Source: Streptococcus sp. oral taxon 056 str. F0418
GTDB lineage: Bacteria; Bacillota; Bacilli; Lactobacillales; Streptococcaceae
Direction of reading: 5' to 3'
DNA length: 64,000 nucleotides
Assembly: GCF_000220065.1 (NCBI RefSeq)
Contig: NZ_AFQU01000001.1
Location: 1,178,001-1,242,000 of the forward strand
The notes under the pieces are model-generated. The model was not told the DNA's origin. It made no database searches and saw nothing but the letters and a program-made list of their open reading frames with translations. Positions 1 through 10,935 of the stretch are shown in pieces. How positions within the stretch are numbered: the stretch's first letter is position 1; each line of letters begins with the position of its first letter. The position numbers and the translations under genes are program-made.

Positions 1-1207
1 TGTTTTCTAAAAATAAAAACTAAGGTGAATCCAATAGATAAAAATGTGAAAGCTATAATTATATTTTTAAATTTGATTTGTTTGAGGCGTTGTAAAGTTT
101 CGGCCGCTATAAAGATAATGAAAAGAGAAAACAGCCAAGAATAGCGATGTAAAAACATATTCGGCGCGTGCATACCTTGCCAAAATAGATCTAATCTTTC
201 AAGAGAAAAACTAGCCATAAATAATAGAATTAGTAAAAAATAAGAAAGTTTCACGTGAAACTTGATTGATTTTAAAGTAAAAAATAAGATAGCGAGCAAT
301 AGTGGAACTATTCCAACATAAACCATTGGAATTGATCCGTATTTTGTTGTATCAAAGCTTCCAATAAAATTTTTAGCGAATATATCTAAATACCAAGTTT
401 TTTCTGTAAAAATCTTGTCAATAGAAGTTAGTTTTTCACCATGAGTTTTTAAATCCAGAAATGTAGGTAAAATCATTATTAAACTAGTGAAGCCAGATAA
501 TATTGACACTATTGTAAAGTCAAAAAAAGTTTTAATTCTATTTTTAAAATCCCAAGAAGTCTGAACTAAAAACCAAAATACTAAAAATAATGCCATCATA
601 TATCCAAAATAGTAGTTTTGGATAAAAAGAATTGTCAGACTTGTAAAGTATAATATTTTACCTTGACCTATCATTAATAGGTGTAAACCATAAAGAATTA
701 ATGGAGCAAGAATGAAAACATCAAGCCAAGTTTTAATTTCAATTTGACTGGTTGCAAAGCTCATAAGAGAATAGCAAGTTGACAACGTTAAAATAAGTAA
801 GGTTGGTATTTTTTTAAATATTCCTTTTAAACTAATAGTAGCTGTCAATCCAATTAATCCAAATTTTATGAGGGTAAAGAGGTAGACAGCATCTGACATA
901 TTTTCTAGATTGAAAAAATAAACAAATGGAGATAGAAAACTTCCTAAATAGTAACTTGTCAGAGCATAGAAGTTTAATCCCAATCCACTTGTAAATGTAT
1001 AAAAAAGACTATCGCTACCGTGAAGAATATTTCTGAGTGTGGTATCAAAGATAACATACTGATGAAAACCATCTCCTAATAAAGGTGAAGTGTCACTATT
1101 CCAGTAAATCCCCTGAGAAAGGTACACAGTTACCATAATAAAAAAGGAATTAAGAATGCCACTAGGTAGAGCCAATATTTTTTAAGATAATTCTTTATTT
1201 TTTTCAT
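1..1207 (-). pseudogene. YfhO-family membrane protein, frameshifted and cut by the window edge
   Basis: Reading the minus strand from ATG at 1207 gives MKKIKNYLKKYWLYLVAFLIP and then a stop. Losing frame at the A-run 1140-1145 (6 A on the plus strand) explains this: with one more A the frame continues as FFIMVTVYLSQGIYWNSDTS and stays open, rich in hydrophobic helices, to base 1. The reading frame at 1131-1133 and at 57-59 is the same, so the rest looks intact. This resembles the large polytopic YfhO family (GT-C-like membrane proteins linked to glycosylation of wall polymers); the function here is inferred from family only. The C-terminal part lies outside the window. Either a true pseudogene or a one-base homopolymer error. 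A ParB site lies inside the gene at 247-262. Confidence 0.75.
247..262. other. parS: parS-type ParB binding site
   Basis: AGTTTCACGTGAAACT matches the firmicute parS consensus TGTTTCACGTGAAACA at 14 of 16 positions, with a perfect 14-bp palindromic core (248-261). ParB/Spo0J loads here and recruits SMC; such sites cluster around the origin. A second copy lies at 11557-11572. Confidence 0.85.
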
Positions 1208-1220
1208 AAAACATATAGTT

Positions 1221-1246
1221 AAAAAGCGAATGAATATTCGCTTTTT
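1221..1246 (-). terminator. Terminator of the ABC-F gene
   Basis: The perfect inverted repeat AAAAAGCGAAT / ATTCGCTTTTT (1221-1231 and 1236-1246, 4-nt loop) has T-runs on both strands. Its right arm includes the stop codon of the ABC-F gene. It can stop minus-strand transcription leaving that gene. Confidence 0.8.
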
Positions 1247-2867
1247 AATCTTTCCATAATTCTTTTACTTTTTGCTGAACTTCTTGATTTTCTAAGAATT
1301 CATCATAGGTTTCATCAATACGGTCAATCACACCGTTTTTAGATAATACAATAATATGATTTGCTAATGTTTGAATAAATTCATGGTCATGGCTAGCAAA
1401 AATAATGGATTCTTTAAAGTTTTTAAGTCCATCATTTAAGCTTGAAATTGATTCCAAATCTAAGTGATTTGTTGGATCATCCAATATTAGAACATTTGAT
1501 TTAAGTAACATCAATTTAGAAAGCATAACCCGAACTTTTTCTCCACCTGACAAGACGTTTACAGGCTTGTTAACTTCATCTCCAGAGAACAGCATGCGTC
1601 CAAGGAAACCACGGAGGAAAGTATTGTCATCTTCTTCTTTACTCGCAAATTGACGAAGCCAATCTAGTATTGACTCACCACCAGCAAAATCACGAGAGTT
1701 ATCTTTAGGTAAGTAAGATTGACTAGTTGTTACACCCCACTTGACAGTTCCTTCGTATTCAATATCTCCCATTAAAGCACGGATTAAGGCAGTTGTTTGA
1801 ATGTCGTTTTGACCAATCAAAGCTGTCTTGTCACCTGGACGTAAGATAAAACTAATATTATCAAGTATAGTTTCACCATCAATCTTGACAGAAAGGTTTT
1901 CTACTGTCAAGAGGTCATTACCAATTTCACGCTCTGCTTTAAAGCTGATAAATGGATATTTACGACTAGATGGGACAATTTCTTCTAACTCAATCTTGTC
2001 AAGCATCTTTTTACGGGAAGTTGCTTGTTTTGATTTGGAAGCATTGGCAGAGAAACGAGCAACAAATTCTTGAAGTTGTTTAATTTTTTCTTCTGCTTTG
2101 GCATTTCGGTCAGCGAGTAGTTTAGCTGCTAATTCACTTGATTCTTTCCAGAAATCATAGTTTCCAACATAGAGCTTGATTTTTCCAAAGTCAAGGTCAG
2201 CCATGTGAGTGCAGACTTTATTTAAAAAGTGACGGTCGTGGGATACGACAATGACTGTATTTTCAAAATCAATAAGAAAATCTTCTAACCAAGTAATCGA
2301 CTGAATATCCAAACCGTTAGTTGGCTCGTCCAGAAGCAAGACATCAGGTTTACCAAAAAGGGCTTTAGCTAAGAGTACTTTGACCTTGTCTCCGTTAGAA
2401 AGTTCACTCATATTTTGGTAGTGTAAATCTTCTGGGATATTGAGGTTTTGCAAGAGTTGAGAAGCTTCACTTTCGGCTTCCCAGCCACCTAGTTCAGCAA
2501 ACTCTCCCTCAAGTTCAGCCGCACGAACACCATCTTCATCTGAAAAATCGGGCTTCATATAGATAGCATCTTTTTCTTTCATAATGTTGTAAAGTAGGTC
2601 ATTTCCCATAATAACAACATCAATAACTCTTTCATCCTCGTAGTCAAAGTGATTTTGACGAAGGACTGAAAGACGTTCATTAGGGCCTAAAGAAATATGA
2701 CCAGTCGTTGGTTCAATATCTCCAGCTAATATTTTTAAAAATGTTGATTTTCCAGCACCATTGGCACCAATTAAACCATAGGTATTACCAGCTGTAAATT
2801 TGATGTTAACTTCATCAAATAATTTGCGGTCACTGAAACGTAATGAAACATCAGATACTGTAAGCAA
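1245..2867 (-). CDS. ABC-F family ATPase (YkpA/YbiT-like)
   Basis: 540-residue soluble protein with two ABC ATPase domains and no membrane segments, as in ABC-F ribosome-associated translation factors. NBD1 has Walker A GANGAGKST (about residues 34-42), signature LSNGDKVKV and Walker B LLLDEPTNGLD; a charged linker (about 245-310) joins it to NBD2. NBD2 has signature LSGGEKVRV and LILDDPTNHLD, but its Walker A is degenerate (GQNDIQTTA, lacking the GK[ST] lysine) and the catalytic Glu is Asp. Start codon is TTG at 2867, supported by GAGGAG about 7 nt upstream. Monocistronic, with its own promoter and terminator. Probably a translation factor rather than a transporter; drug resistance is not implied. 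Confidence 0.88.
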   Translation of the reverse strand: MLTVSDVSLRFSDRKLFDEVNIKFTAGNTYGLIGANGAGKSTFLKILAGDIEPTTGHISLGPNERLSVLRQNHFDYEDERVIDVVIMGNDLLYNIMKEKDAIYMKPDFSDEDGVRAAELEGEFAELGGWEAESEASQLLQNLNIPEDLHYQNMSELSNGDKVKVLLAKALFGKPDVLLLDEPTNGLDIQSITWLEDFLIDFENTVIVVSHDRHFLNKVCTHMADLDFGKIKLYVGNYDFWKESSELAAKLLADRNAKAEEKIKQLQEFVARFSANASKSKQATSRKKMLDKIELEEIVPSSRKYPFISFKAEREIGNDLLTVENLSVKIDGETILDNISFILRPGDKTALIGQNDIQTTALIRALMGDIEYEGTVKWGVTTSQSYLPKDNSRDFAGGESILDWLRQFASKEEDDNTFLRGFLGRMLFSGDEVNKPVNVLSGGEKVRVMLSKLMLLKSNVLILDDPTNHLDLESISSLNDGLKNFKESIIFASHDHEFIQTLANHIIVLSKNGVIDRIDETYDEFLENQEVQQKVKELWKD

Positions 2868-2898
2868 TATAATTCTCCTCTTTAATATAACTATTACT

Positions 2899-2927
2899 AT
2901 TTTACTAGAAAATGAAACTTATTTCAA
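2899..2927 (-). promoter_or_regulatory. Promoter of the ABC-F gene
   Basis: On the minus strand TTGAAA (2927-2922), a 17-nt spacer and TAAAAT (2904-2899) lie upstream of the TTG start at 2867. Confidence 0.65.
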
Positions 2928-2989
2928 ATGATTCTAGGTTAAAGTTTATTTTTAACTATCAATTTATTGTCAATTATATTTACAATAAG

Positions 2990-3005
2990 TTGACAATCTT
3001 GTAAA
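2990..3005. repeat. Intergenic dyad TTKACA-N4-TGTMAA, copy 1
   Basis: TTGACAATCTTGTAAA, one of four matches to the same 16-bp dyad in the window (others at 14761-14776, 17352-17367, 23176-23191). It lies in the divergent spacer between the ABC-F gene and trpS, preceded by further TGTCAA and TTTACA half sites (2969-2984). Confidence 0.6.
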
Positions 3006-3058
3006 GAATCTTTTATCTGAGAAATTATACTAATCTTCTTTCTCATTTCTATTGAAAA

Positions 3059-3067
3059 TGATATAAT
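3059..3067 (+). promoter_or_regulatory. Extended -10 promoter of trpS
   Basis: TGATATAAT (TG at 3059-3060, TATAAT at 3062-3067) lies 28 nt before the trpS start; the -35 region (TTTCTC at 3039-3044) is weak. No T-box leader was seen between this and trpS. Confidence 0.5.
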
Positions 3068-3095
3068 AAATTCAACATAAATTGAGGAGTAATAA

Positions 3096-4118
3096 ATGAC
3101 AAAACCTATTATTTTAACAGGAGATCGGCCAACTGGAAAATTACATATTGGTCATTATGTAGGAAGTTTACGGAATCGAGTACTTTTACAAAATGAAGGA
3201 AAATATGATTTATTTGTATTTTTAGCTGATCAGCAAGCCTTGACAGATCATGCCAAGGACCCACAAACAATCATTGAATCAATTGGAAATGTAGCTTTGG
3301 ATTATTTAGCTGCTGGGTTGGATCCAGAAAAGGTTACTATTTTTATTCAGAGTCAAATTCCTGAGCTGGCTGAATTAACAATGTATTATATGAATCTAGT
3401 TTCCTTAGCCCGTTTGGAAAGAAATCCAACTGTTAAGACAGAGATTGCGCAAAAGGGGTTTGGTCAAAGTATTCCTACAGGATTTTTGGTTTATCCAATT
3501 TCCCAGGCGGCTGATATTACAGCTTTTAAAGCCAATTTTGTACCAGTAGGAACTGATCAAAAACCAATGATTGAGCAAACCAGAGAAATTGTACGTTCTT
3601 TTAATCATGCTTATCAACGAGATGTTTTAGTTGAACCAGAGGGGATTTATCCTGAAAATGAAGCAGCAGGTCGTTTACCTGGTCTTGATGGCAATGCTAA
3701 GATGTCTAAATCATTAAATAATGGAATTTACCTTGCTGATAACATGGATACACTTAAGAAAAAAGTGATGGGAATGTACACAGACCCTGACCATATCAAA
3801 GTGGAAGATCCAGGTAAAATTGAAGGAAATATGGTTTTCCATTATTTGGATGTTTTTGGTCGTCCAGAAGATGCTGATGAAATTGCGGCTTTGAAAGAAC
3901 ATTATCAACGTGGCGGTCTAGGAGATGTAAAGACTAAGCGTTATTTATTAGAAATTTTAGAAAGAGAATTAAGCCCTATTCGTGAGCGTCGTGTGGAGTT
4001 TGCTAAAGATATGGGACAAGTTTATGATATGTTACAAAAAGGCAGTGAAAAAGCTCGTCAAGTAGCCAGTCAAACTCTTTCTGAAGTGAAATCAGCTATG
4101 GGGATTAATTATTTTTAA
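3096..4118 (+). CDS. trpS: Tryptophanyl-tRNA synthetase
   Basis: Class I aminoacyl-tRNA synthetase that charges tRNA-Trp in the cytoplasm. The 340-residue length is normal for bacterial TrpRS. The HIGH signature is at residues 17-20 (KLHIGHYVG) and KMSKS at 202-206 ([10 protein letters not shown]). The start is supported by GAGGAG 6-11 nt upstream. The gene stands alone between an ABC-F gene on the other strand and guaB. No T-box is visible in the leader. Confidence 0.97.
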   Translation: MTKPIILTGDRPTGKLHIGHYVGSLRNRVLLQNEGKYDLFVFLADQQALTDHAKDPQTIIESIGNVALDYLAAGLDPEKVTIFIQSQIPELAELTMYYMNLVSLARLERNPTVKTEIAQKGFGQSIPTGFLVYPISQAADITAFKANFVPVGTDQKPMIEQTREIVRSFNHAYQRDVLVEPEGIYPENEAAGRLPGLDGNAKMSKSLNNGIYLADNMDTLKKKVMGMYTDPDHIKVEDPGKIEGNMVFHYLDVFGRPEDADEIAALKEHYQRGGLGDVKTKRYLLEILERELSPIRERRVEFAKDMGQVYDMLQKGSEKARQVASQTLSEVKSAMGINYF

Positions 4119-4125
4119 GAGATGA

Positions 4126-4153
4126 TTGACAAATCATAATAGAGTGGTATTAT
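4126..4153 (+). promoter_or_regulatory. Strong promoter of guaB
   Basis: TTGACA (4126-4131), 16-nt spacer, TATTAT (4148-4153) with an extended TGG just upstream. Predicted start of RNA is near 4160, giving a leader of about 60 nt. Confidence 0.75.
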
Positions 4154-4221
4154 ATTATAAATTAAGTCGGTCTGGAACATCGTTCTAATGGTATATAAAA
4201 ATAGAGAAGAGGAATTTGTGA

Positions 4222-5702
<1,481 letters not shown>

Positions 5703-5712
5703 TAAAATAACA

Positions 5713-5740
5713 GGCTGGTACTTCCAGTCTTTTATTTTAT
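5713..5740 (+). terminator. Terminator of guaB
   Basis: Stem GGCTGG / CCAGTC (5713-5718, 5724-5729, one G-U pair) with a 5-nt loop, followed by TTTTATTTTAT. Confidence 0.75.
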
Positions 5741-5769
5741 TTGTAAAGTTGATTTACATAATAGTAAAT

Positions 5770-6855
5770 TTATTTTACAACTCCGTTTACAATATTAAAT
5801 ATTTTAATATCTTCTGGAAGATGTTGAAGATGGTCTAGTGTTGTTGTCGTAATGAAAGTTTGTATATTTTGAGAAATTGTTTCAAGTAATTTTAGTTGAC
5901 GGTCATTGTCAAGTTCACTCATAACATCGTCAAGTAGTAAAATAGGAATTTCTTTGGTTATGTTCTCAATTAATTTAATCTCAGCTAATTTTAAAGATAA
6001 TACGACACTTCTGTGTTGCCCTTGACTACCATAATTAGCATCCATTTTGTTGATAAAAAAGCTAATATCATCCCTATGAGGACCAACACCAGTATTTTGT
6101 TTAAACAAGTCTCTTTTTCGACTTTTATCTAAAGCTAATCTAAAACTTTCTTGAATGTTGTCAACTTGTTGTAAAGGAATTGATGATTGGTATTCAATGG
6201 TTAAGATTTCTTTTTTCTGTGAGATTTCTAGATGCTTTTCTTGAGCAAATTTTTCCAGTTTTTGTAGGAAATCTAAGCGATGCTGAATGACGCGACAACC
6301 ATATTCAACTAACTGCTCGTCTAAAACAGAGAGAAAATTTTCATCAATCTGTTGGTTGTTTTTTAAATAAGAATTCCTTTGCTTTAGTATATGGTTGTAA
6401 TTTGATAAATCTGATAAGTATAATGGTTTAATTTGTCCTAATTCAATATCTATAAATTTTCTTCTTAGGCTTGGAGATCCTTTGATGAGTTGTAAATCTT
6501 CAGGTGCAAACAAGACAACAATCATTGTTCCTATGTAATCTGATAGTCTACTTTGTTTGAGATGATTGATTTTAGTAATGCGTCCTTTAGTTGTCAACTC
6601 AATATCAAGAGGAATAGTACTGGTGCTTTTTTCAATAATACCAGATACTCTTAATTCTTTTTCTTGGAAATGAACTAGATCCTTGTCAGATCTAGTCCGA
6701 TGGCTACGGGTTAAGGCTAAAAAATAAATCGATTCTAGTATATTCGTTTTTCCTTGTGCATTTTGTCCAAGAAAGATATTTAAACCAGGATGAAAATGAA
6801 TATCTGCTTCCTCATAATTACGAAAATGTTTAAGTTTAAGTGATTTAAGCCACAT
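5770..6855 (-). CDS. recF: DNA replication and repair protein RecF
   Basis: SMC-like ATPase that helps load RecA at gaps with RecO and RecR. 361 residues, normal length. Walker A GQNAQGKT at about 30-37; an ABC-type Walker [13 protein letters not shown] near residue 310. The start follows AGGAAC. It lies 36 nt downstream of yaaA and shares its promoter, the order known from the dnaA-dnaN-yaaA-recF region of Bacillus, although dnaA/dnaN are not in this window. Confidence 0.96.
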   Translation of the reverse strand: MWLKSLKLKHFRNYEEADIHFHPGLNIFLGQNAQGKTNILESIYFLALTRSHRTRSDKDLVHFQEKELRVSGIIEKSTSTIPLDIELTTKGRITKINHLKQSRLSDYIGTMIVVLFAPEDLQLIKGSPSLRRKFIDIELGQIKPLYLSDLSNYNHILKQRNSYLKNNQQIDENFLSVLDEQLVEYGCRVIQHRLDFLQKLEKFAQEKHLEISQKKEILTIEYQSSIPLQQVDNIQESFRLALDKSRKRDLFKQNTGVGPHRDDISFFINKMDANYGSQGQHRSVVLSLKLAEIKLIENITKEIPILLLDDVMSELDNDRQLKLLETISQNIQTFITTTTLDHLQHLPEDIKIFNIVNGVVK

Positions 6856-6891
6856 ATTACGTTCCTGGAAAACGGACAGGGGATTTTTTAT

Positions 6892-7242
6892 TTACACCTG
6901 TTTGTTTTTTATTTTTTTAGTTGATACGATATTTGTTTTTTTGAGATTTCTATTCATTTCCTTTACCATATTTGCAACTCGTGTTTTTTCAGCTTGTTCT
7001 TCCTGATGTTGCTGTTTTTCGTCAAGACTTGGCTCTAAAATGGTTAGAGTGAATTCTTGTGCTGGAATACTTATCACATCTCCAACTCGGATTTTTTTTC
7101 CTCGTCTATTTTCTAATTCATCATTGAAATAAACTTGATTTTCAGCTAAAAATGCTTTAATAGCACCACCACTTTGTATAATTCCAACTTCTTTTAGAAG
7201 AGCCTGAAGCGTGATATAATCATCAAATAATTTATAATCCAT
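6892..7242 (-). CDS. yaaA: S4-domain RNA-binding protein YaaA
   Basis: Small S4-domain protein of 116 residues; the S4 fold (about 1-75) includes SGGAIKAFLAENQVYFND and RRGKKIRVGD, the usual RNA-binding surface. A charged, basic tail of about 40 residues (QQHQEEQAEKTR, then Lys-rich) follows. The start is supported by GAGGTGA. It precedes recF in the same transcript. The exact RNA partner is not known to me; ribosome or tRNA binding is inferred from the family. Confidence 0.88.
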   Translation of the reverse strand: MDYKLFDDYITLQALLKEVGIIQSGGAIKAFLAENQVYFNDELENRRGKKIRVGDVISIPAQEFTLTILEPSLDEKQQHQEEQAEKTRVANMVKEMNRNLKKTNIVSTKKIKNKQV

Positions 7243-7262
7243 ATTTCACCTCGATCCCTGAT

Positions 7263-7271
7263 ATTATACCA
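7263..7271 (-). promoter_or_regulatory. Extended -10 promoter of yaaA-recF
   Basis: Minus-strand TGGTATAAT (7271-7263), 21 nt before the yaaA start. The -35 region is poor, as often with TGn promoters. Confidence 0.6.
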
Positions 7272-7344
7272 TATTTTAGAATTTAGAGCTGGGTAAGAAA
7301 ACGTTTTAATCGATTGCAGAGAAAAACAAATTTAGTCTATTTCG

Positions 7345-7353
7345 TGATATAAT
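7345..7353 (+). promoter_or_regulatory. Extended -10 promoter of the M16 peptidase pair
   Basis: TGATATAAT (TG 7345-7346, TATAAT 7348-7353), 31 nt before the start at 7385. Divergent from the yaaA promoter. Confidence 0.55.
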
Positions 7354-7384
7354 AGAGTTTATATTAGGAAGTGCGAGGAAGTTT

Positions 7385-8632
7385 ATGAAATTAGCACAGG
7401 GAATGAATCTTCATTTTATTCAATCAACTAAATTTAAGACAAATAAAATTAAAATTCGTTTTTCAGCTCCTATGAGTGCGGATACAATTGCTGAGCGAGT
7501 AATCGTTTCTAGTCTTTTAGAGACTGCTAATGCTGTTTATCCAACTTCACAACTATTTCGTGAACATTTGGCAAGTTTATATGGTTCAAATTATTCAACT
7601 AGTGTTTCAAGAAGAGGCTTGATTCATTATGTTGATGTCAATGTTTCTTTTGTACGAGACTCATTTTTAAGTAGAAAAAATACTCTCACAACTAAAATAA
7701 TAGAATTTATTAAAGCTAGTTTATTATCTCCGCTAGCTCATGATGGAGCGTTTGATTCATCTATTTTTGATATTGAAAAGAAAAACCTTATCCACGAACT
7801 AGAATCTGAGGTTGAAAATCATTTTTATCACGCGCACTTGGAGTTGAATCAATTGTTTTACATAAGCCGAGAAATGCAAATTCCTCGTGTTTCAACAGTT
7901 GAATTAATGCGACAAGTAACGCCGAAGACTAGCTTTTCCGTTTTTCAAAAGATGTTAAAAGAAGATCAAATTGACATCTTCTTTATAGGTGATTTTAATG
8001 AGTTAGCGATGCAGGAACAGTTTGAGCTATTCAAATTTTCAGATCGAAAGCAGATTTTAAGTTTAAACTATCAACAAAATTTTTCGAAGATTTTACGAGA
8101 AGGAATTGAGCAGAAGGAAGCACATCAATCTATTTTAGAAATGGGGTATCATTTTCCTATTCAGTACGGAGAAGATAGTCATATTCCTTTGCTTGTCTTG
8201 AATGGTTTATTAGGTAGCTATGCACATTCTAAATTATTCGTAGAAGTGCGTGAAAAGGCAAGTCTGGCTTATACCGTTTCTAGTAGTATGGATATTTTTT
8301 CAGGAATGTTGCGAGTATATGCTGGAATTGATAGACAAAATCGTAATAAAGCAATAACGTTGATAAATCGGCAAGTTACTGATTTAAAGAGAGGGAATTT
8401 CTCAGAAGAAGAACTTCAGCAAACGAAGAAAATGCTGAGAAATAGTGCACTTTTATCTCAAGATCGTCAAAACTCATTACTTGAAATGGCGTATTTATCA
8501 TCAATTTTAGGAGAAAAATTTCTTGCTATTGATGAGTGGTTGATAGCTTTGGAGAATGTTCAAAAAGAGGATGTTGTCTCGGCAGCAAATAACCTAAAGC
8601 TTCAAGCAATGTACTTTATGGAAGGAAAATAA
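7385..8632 (+). CDS. M16-family protein without zinc site (YmfF/YfmF-like)
   Basis: 415-residue M16 (pitrilysin fold) homologue. The N-terminal lobe has no HxxEH zinc motif, so it should be the non-catalytic partner of the next gene. The C-terminal lobe motif FVEVREKASLAYTVSSSMD is typical of M16 substrate-binding lobes. The pair corresponds to ymfF-ymfH of Bacillus, which also precede the rodZ homologue and pgsA; there they are linked to elongation factor P modification. The stop overlaps the next start by one base (TAATG), so the two are translated together. Confidence 0.85.
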   Translation: MKLAQGMNLHFIQSTKFKTNKIKIRFSAPMSADTIAERVIVSSLLETANAVYPTSQLFREHLASLYGSNYSTSVSRRGLIHYVDVNVSFVRDSFLSRKNTLTTKIIEFIKASLLSPLAHDGAFDSSIFDIEKKNLIHELESEVENHFYHAHLELNQLFYISREMQIPRVSTVELMRQVTPKTSFSVFQKMLKEDQIDIFFIGDFNELAMQEQFELFKFSDRKQILSLNYQQNFSKILREGIEQKEAHQSILEMGYHFPIQYGEDSHIPLLVLNGLLGSYAHSKLFVEVREKASLAYTVSSSMDIFSGMLRVYAGIDRQNRNKAITLINRQVTDLKRGNFSEEELQQTKKMLRNSALLSQDRQNSLLEMAYLSSILGEKFLAIDEWLIALENVQKEDVVSAANNLKLQAMYFMEGK

Positions 8633-9930
8633 TGCCTGATCTAGCTATAAAAAAAATAGAATATCCGTCTATTGGAGAAAGTCTTTATCGATTGATTTTA
8701 CCTAATGGATTACGAGTTTTTCTGCTTCCTAAAATGAATTTTCGTGAGACCTATGGTATTATGACAGTTCATTTTGGATCAGTGGATACTCATTTTATAC
8801 CACGAGGATTGAAACAAGCTCGTCATTACCCAGCTGGAATTGCTCATTTTTTAGAACATAAATTATTTGAAGATGAAGATGGAGAAGATCTGCTTCAGAA
8901 ATTTGTCGATTTAGGCGCAGAAAGTAATGCTTTTACAAGTTTTACGAAAACTAGCTATTTATTTTCTACAACTGATAATGTGTTAGAGTGTTTAGAATTA
9001 TTACAGAATCTAATTGGGGAGGCTTATTTCACAGAAGATTCTATCCAGCGTGAACAAGGGATCATCCAACAAGAAATCGAAATGTATCAGGATGATTCAG
9101 ATTATCAATTATTTTTTAATGCTTTAGCAAATCTTTATCCTGATACACCTTTAGCGCAGGATATAGCTGGTAATCATGAGACTATTTCAGACATCACTGT
9201 AGAAGATTTAGATGAAAATTTTGAAACATTTTACCATCCATCAAACATGAGCCTGTTTTTGGTTGGAAATTTTGATGTAGATCATGTGGCTGCTTCTATT
9301 GATCGACAACAATATCTTCTGTATGAAATAGATGATGAGAAAACAACAATTAGACGACGTAGCTTGAAATTATCTCCTGTCATACCGACAGCCAGTACAA
9401 GAATGAAAGTTAGTCGTCCTAAATTAGCTATTGCTCTGAGAGGAACAGATAAAATTCTTAAAAAGAAGTTATTCCGTTATAAAGTTATATTAAAGTTATT
9501 ATTTGATATGATGTTCGGGTGGACTTCAAAGCGCTATCAGGAGTTGTATGAGGCAGGAAGAATAGATGCTTCTCTAACTTTAGAAGTTGAAGTAGAGGAT
9601 CGTTTCCACTTTGTTATCTTAACGATGGATACGCAGGAGCCTGTAGCATTATCTCATCAGATTCGAAAGGCTATCCAAGGTTTTGCTCAGGACTTAGATG
9701 TCACAGAGGAGCATTTAGATATTGTAAAAAGTGAGATGTATGGCGATTTATTACATGGACTAAACTCATTAGAATATATAGCAACCCAGTATGATACACT
9801 TTTGAGTGGGGAAAATTTGTTTGATTTACCAAAAATTTTACAGGATATTCATTTAGAAGATATTTTAGAAGTAGGCCACCAGTTTATTGATAACTGTGAC
9901 ATGATAGATTTTACGATTTTTCCAAAATAA
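8632..9930 (+). CDS. M16-family zinc peptidase (YmfH-like)
   Basis: 432-residue M16 metallopeptidase. The inverted zinc motif HFLEH is at residues 72-76 (catalytic Glu75), with the downstream QEIEMYQDD segment that usually supplies the third ligand. It is presumably active as a heterodimer with the preceding inactive homologue, to which it is translationally coupled. Cytoplasmic (no signal peptide or membrane helix). The true substrate is unknown. Confidence 0.88.
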   Translation: MPDLAIKKIEYPSIGESLYRLILPNGLRVFLLPKMNFRETYGIMTVHFGSVDTHFIPRGLKQARHYPAGIAHFLEHKLFEDEDGEDLLQKFVDLGAESNAFTSFTKTSYLFSTTDNVLECLELLQNLIGEAYFTEDSIQREQGIIQQEIEMYQDDSDYQLFFNALANLYPDTPLAQDIAGNHETISDITVEDLDENFETFYHPSNMSLFLVGNFDVDHVAASIDRQQYLLYEIDDEKTTIRRRSLKLSPVIPTASTRMKVSRPKLAIALRGTDKILKKKLFRYKVILKLLFDMMFGWTSKRYQELYEAGRIDASLTLEVEVEDRFHFVILTMDTQEPVALSHQIRKAIQGFAQDLDVTEEHLDIVKSEMYGDLLHGLNSLEYIATQYDTLLSGENLFDLPKILQDIHLEDILEVGHQFIDNCDMIDFTIFPK

Positions 9931-9953
9931 TCCCAACAAAAAGATAAAAAATT

Positions 9954-9962
9954 TGATACAAT
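9954..9962 (+). promoter_or_regulatory. Possible extended -10 promoter of the rodZ operon
   Basis: TGATACAAT (9954-9962), about 145 nt before rodZ. The leader holds a short hairpin (AGAAG...CTTCT near 9979-9991) and a second AT-rich -10 candidate TATAAT at 10029-10034. Confidence 0.4.
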
Positions 9963-10106
9963 AGTCTATAAAAATGAAGAAGTAAAACTTCTGAAATGAG
10001 GAGTTATTCTCTATTTTTAATTTTACAATATAATGTTTGAAGCTGGGGTCTATTTATTTGCCTTCAAGCTGTTTCTAGATAGTATTTTTAAAAGGAAATT
10101 GAACGT

Positions 10107-10928
10107 ATGAGAAAAAAAACAATAGGTGAGGTCCTACGATTAGCTCGGGTAAATCAAGGACTCAGTCTAGAAGATTTACAACAAAAAACAGATATTCAAC
10201 TCGATTTATTAGAGGCTTTGGAAGCGAATGATTTTGATAAATTACCAAGCGCTTTTTATGCTAGATCTTTTCTCCGTAAATATGCCTGGGCAGTTGATCT
10301 CGATGATAAAATCATTTTAGATGCTTATGAGTCTGGTAGTATGGTGACTTACGATGAGATAGATATTGATGAGGAAAATGCGGGCAGGAGACGTAGTAGT
10401 CGACAGAGAGCATCGTACCTACCATTGTTTTACTTTGCTCTCATTTCAATAGCGATAATTGCCTTTGTGACTTATTATGTTTGGCAATATGTCAGTCGTA
10501 ATCAAACAGTGGATACTGCATCTACTAGCTATAGTGTCGTTCAAAGCGAAAAATCTTCGGAGACTTCATCAAATCCTTCTAGTCAGAAGGATTCGTCGTC
10601 AAGTAGCTCCTCAAATAATGCTTTAACAGTTTCTGGTAGTGGGCAGAGCTTAACAGCTTCGTACTCAGGGGCAAAGGGTCCTGTTACTATTAAAATATCT
10701 GTTACTACTGTAACAAGCTGGATTAGTGTATCAGGGACAGATTTGGCTAATGGAGTAGTATTATCTCCAGAAAATACAAGTGTGACTACGACCTTATCAC
10801 CTGGTTCTTCAACTATTATTACTTTGGGAGTTGTAGAAGGAACTACAGTTACAGTCAATAATCAGGTACTCAATACCTCTGCTATCAATACTCAAATGGG
10901 AACCATTACATTAACAATCAATAATTAA
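10107..10928 (+). CDS. rodZ: RodZ-type cell shape protein
   Basis: 273 residues. An N-terminal Xre-like helix-turn-helix domain (about 5-75, IGEVLRLARVNQGLSLEDLQ) is cytoplasmic; one transmembrane helix (about 104-128) follows a basic stretch; then a Ser-rich linker (about 137-175) and an outer DUF4115-type beta domain (about 180-270). This is the usual RodZ layout; in cocci it works with the MreCD/peripheral peptidoglycan machinery. It is first in rodZ-pgsA-ecfA1-ecfA2-ecfT, with 7 nt before pgsA. The start follows AAAGGAAATTG. Codon 2 onward contains an intact run of 8 A, in contrast to the frameshifted genes. Confidence 0.9.
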   Translation: MRKKTIGEVLRLARVNQGLSLEDLQQKTDIQLDLLEALEANDFDKLPSAFYARSFLRKYAWAVDLDDKIILDAYESGSMVTYDEIDIDEENAGRRRSSRQRASYLPLFYFALISIAIIAFVTYYVWQYVSRNQTVDTASTSYSVVQSEKSSETSSNPSSQKDSSSSSSSNNALTVSGSGQSLTASYSGAKGPVTIKISVTTVTSWISVSGTDLANGVVLSPENTSVTTTLSPGSSTIITLGVVEGTTVTVNNQVLNTSAINTQMGTITLTINN

Positions 10929-10935
10929 GGATGCT

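Noticed and set aside
1140-1145. Phase-variable switch in yfhO
   Set aside because: A 6-7 A run is short for phase variation, and the same one-base loss in housekeeping genes points to sequencing error first.
2941-3095. T-box riboswitch before trpS
   Set aside because: Searched by eye for the T-box sequence and antiterminator; neither is present.
7296-7310. CcpA-like site AAAACGTTTTAA between yaaA and the M16 genes
   Set aside because: Lacks the outer TG and CA bases of a catabolite response element.
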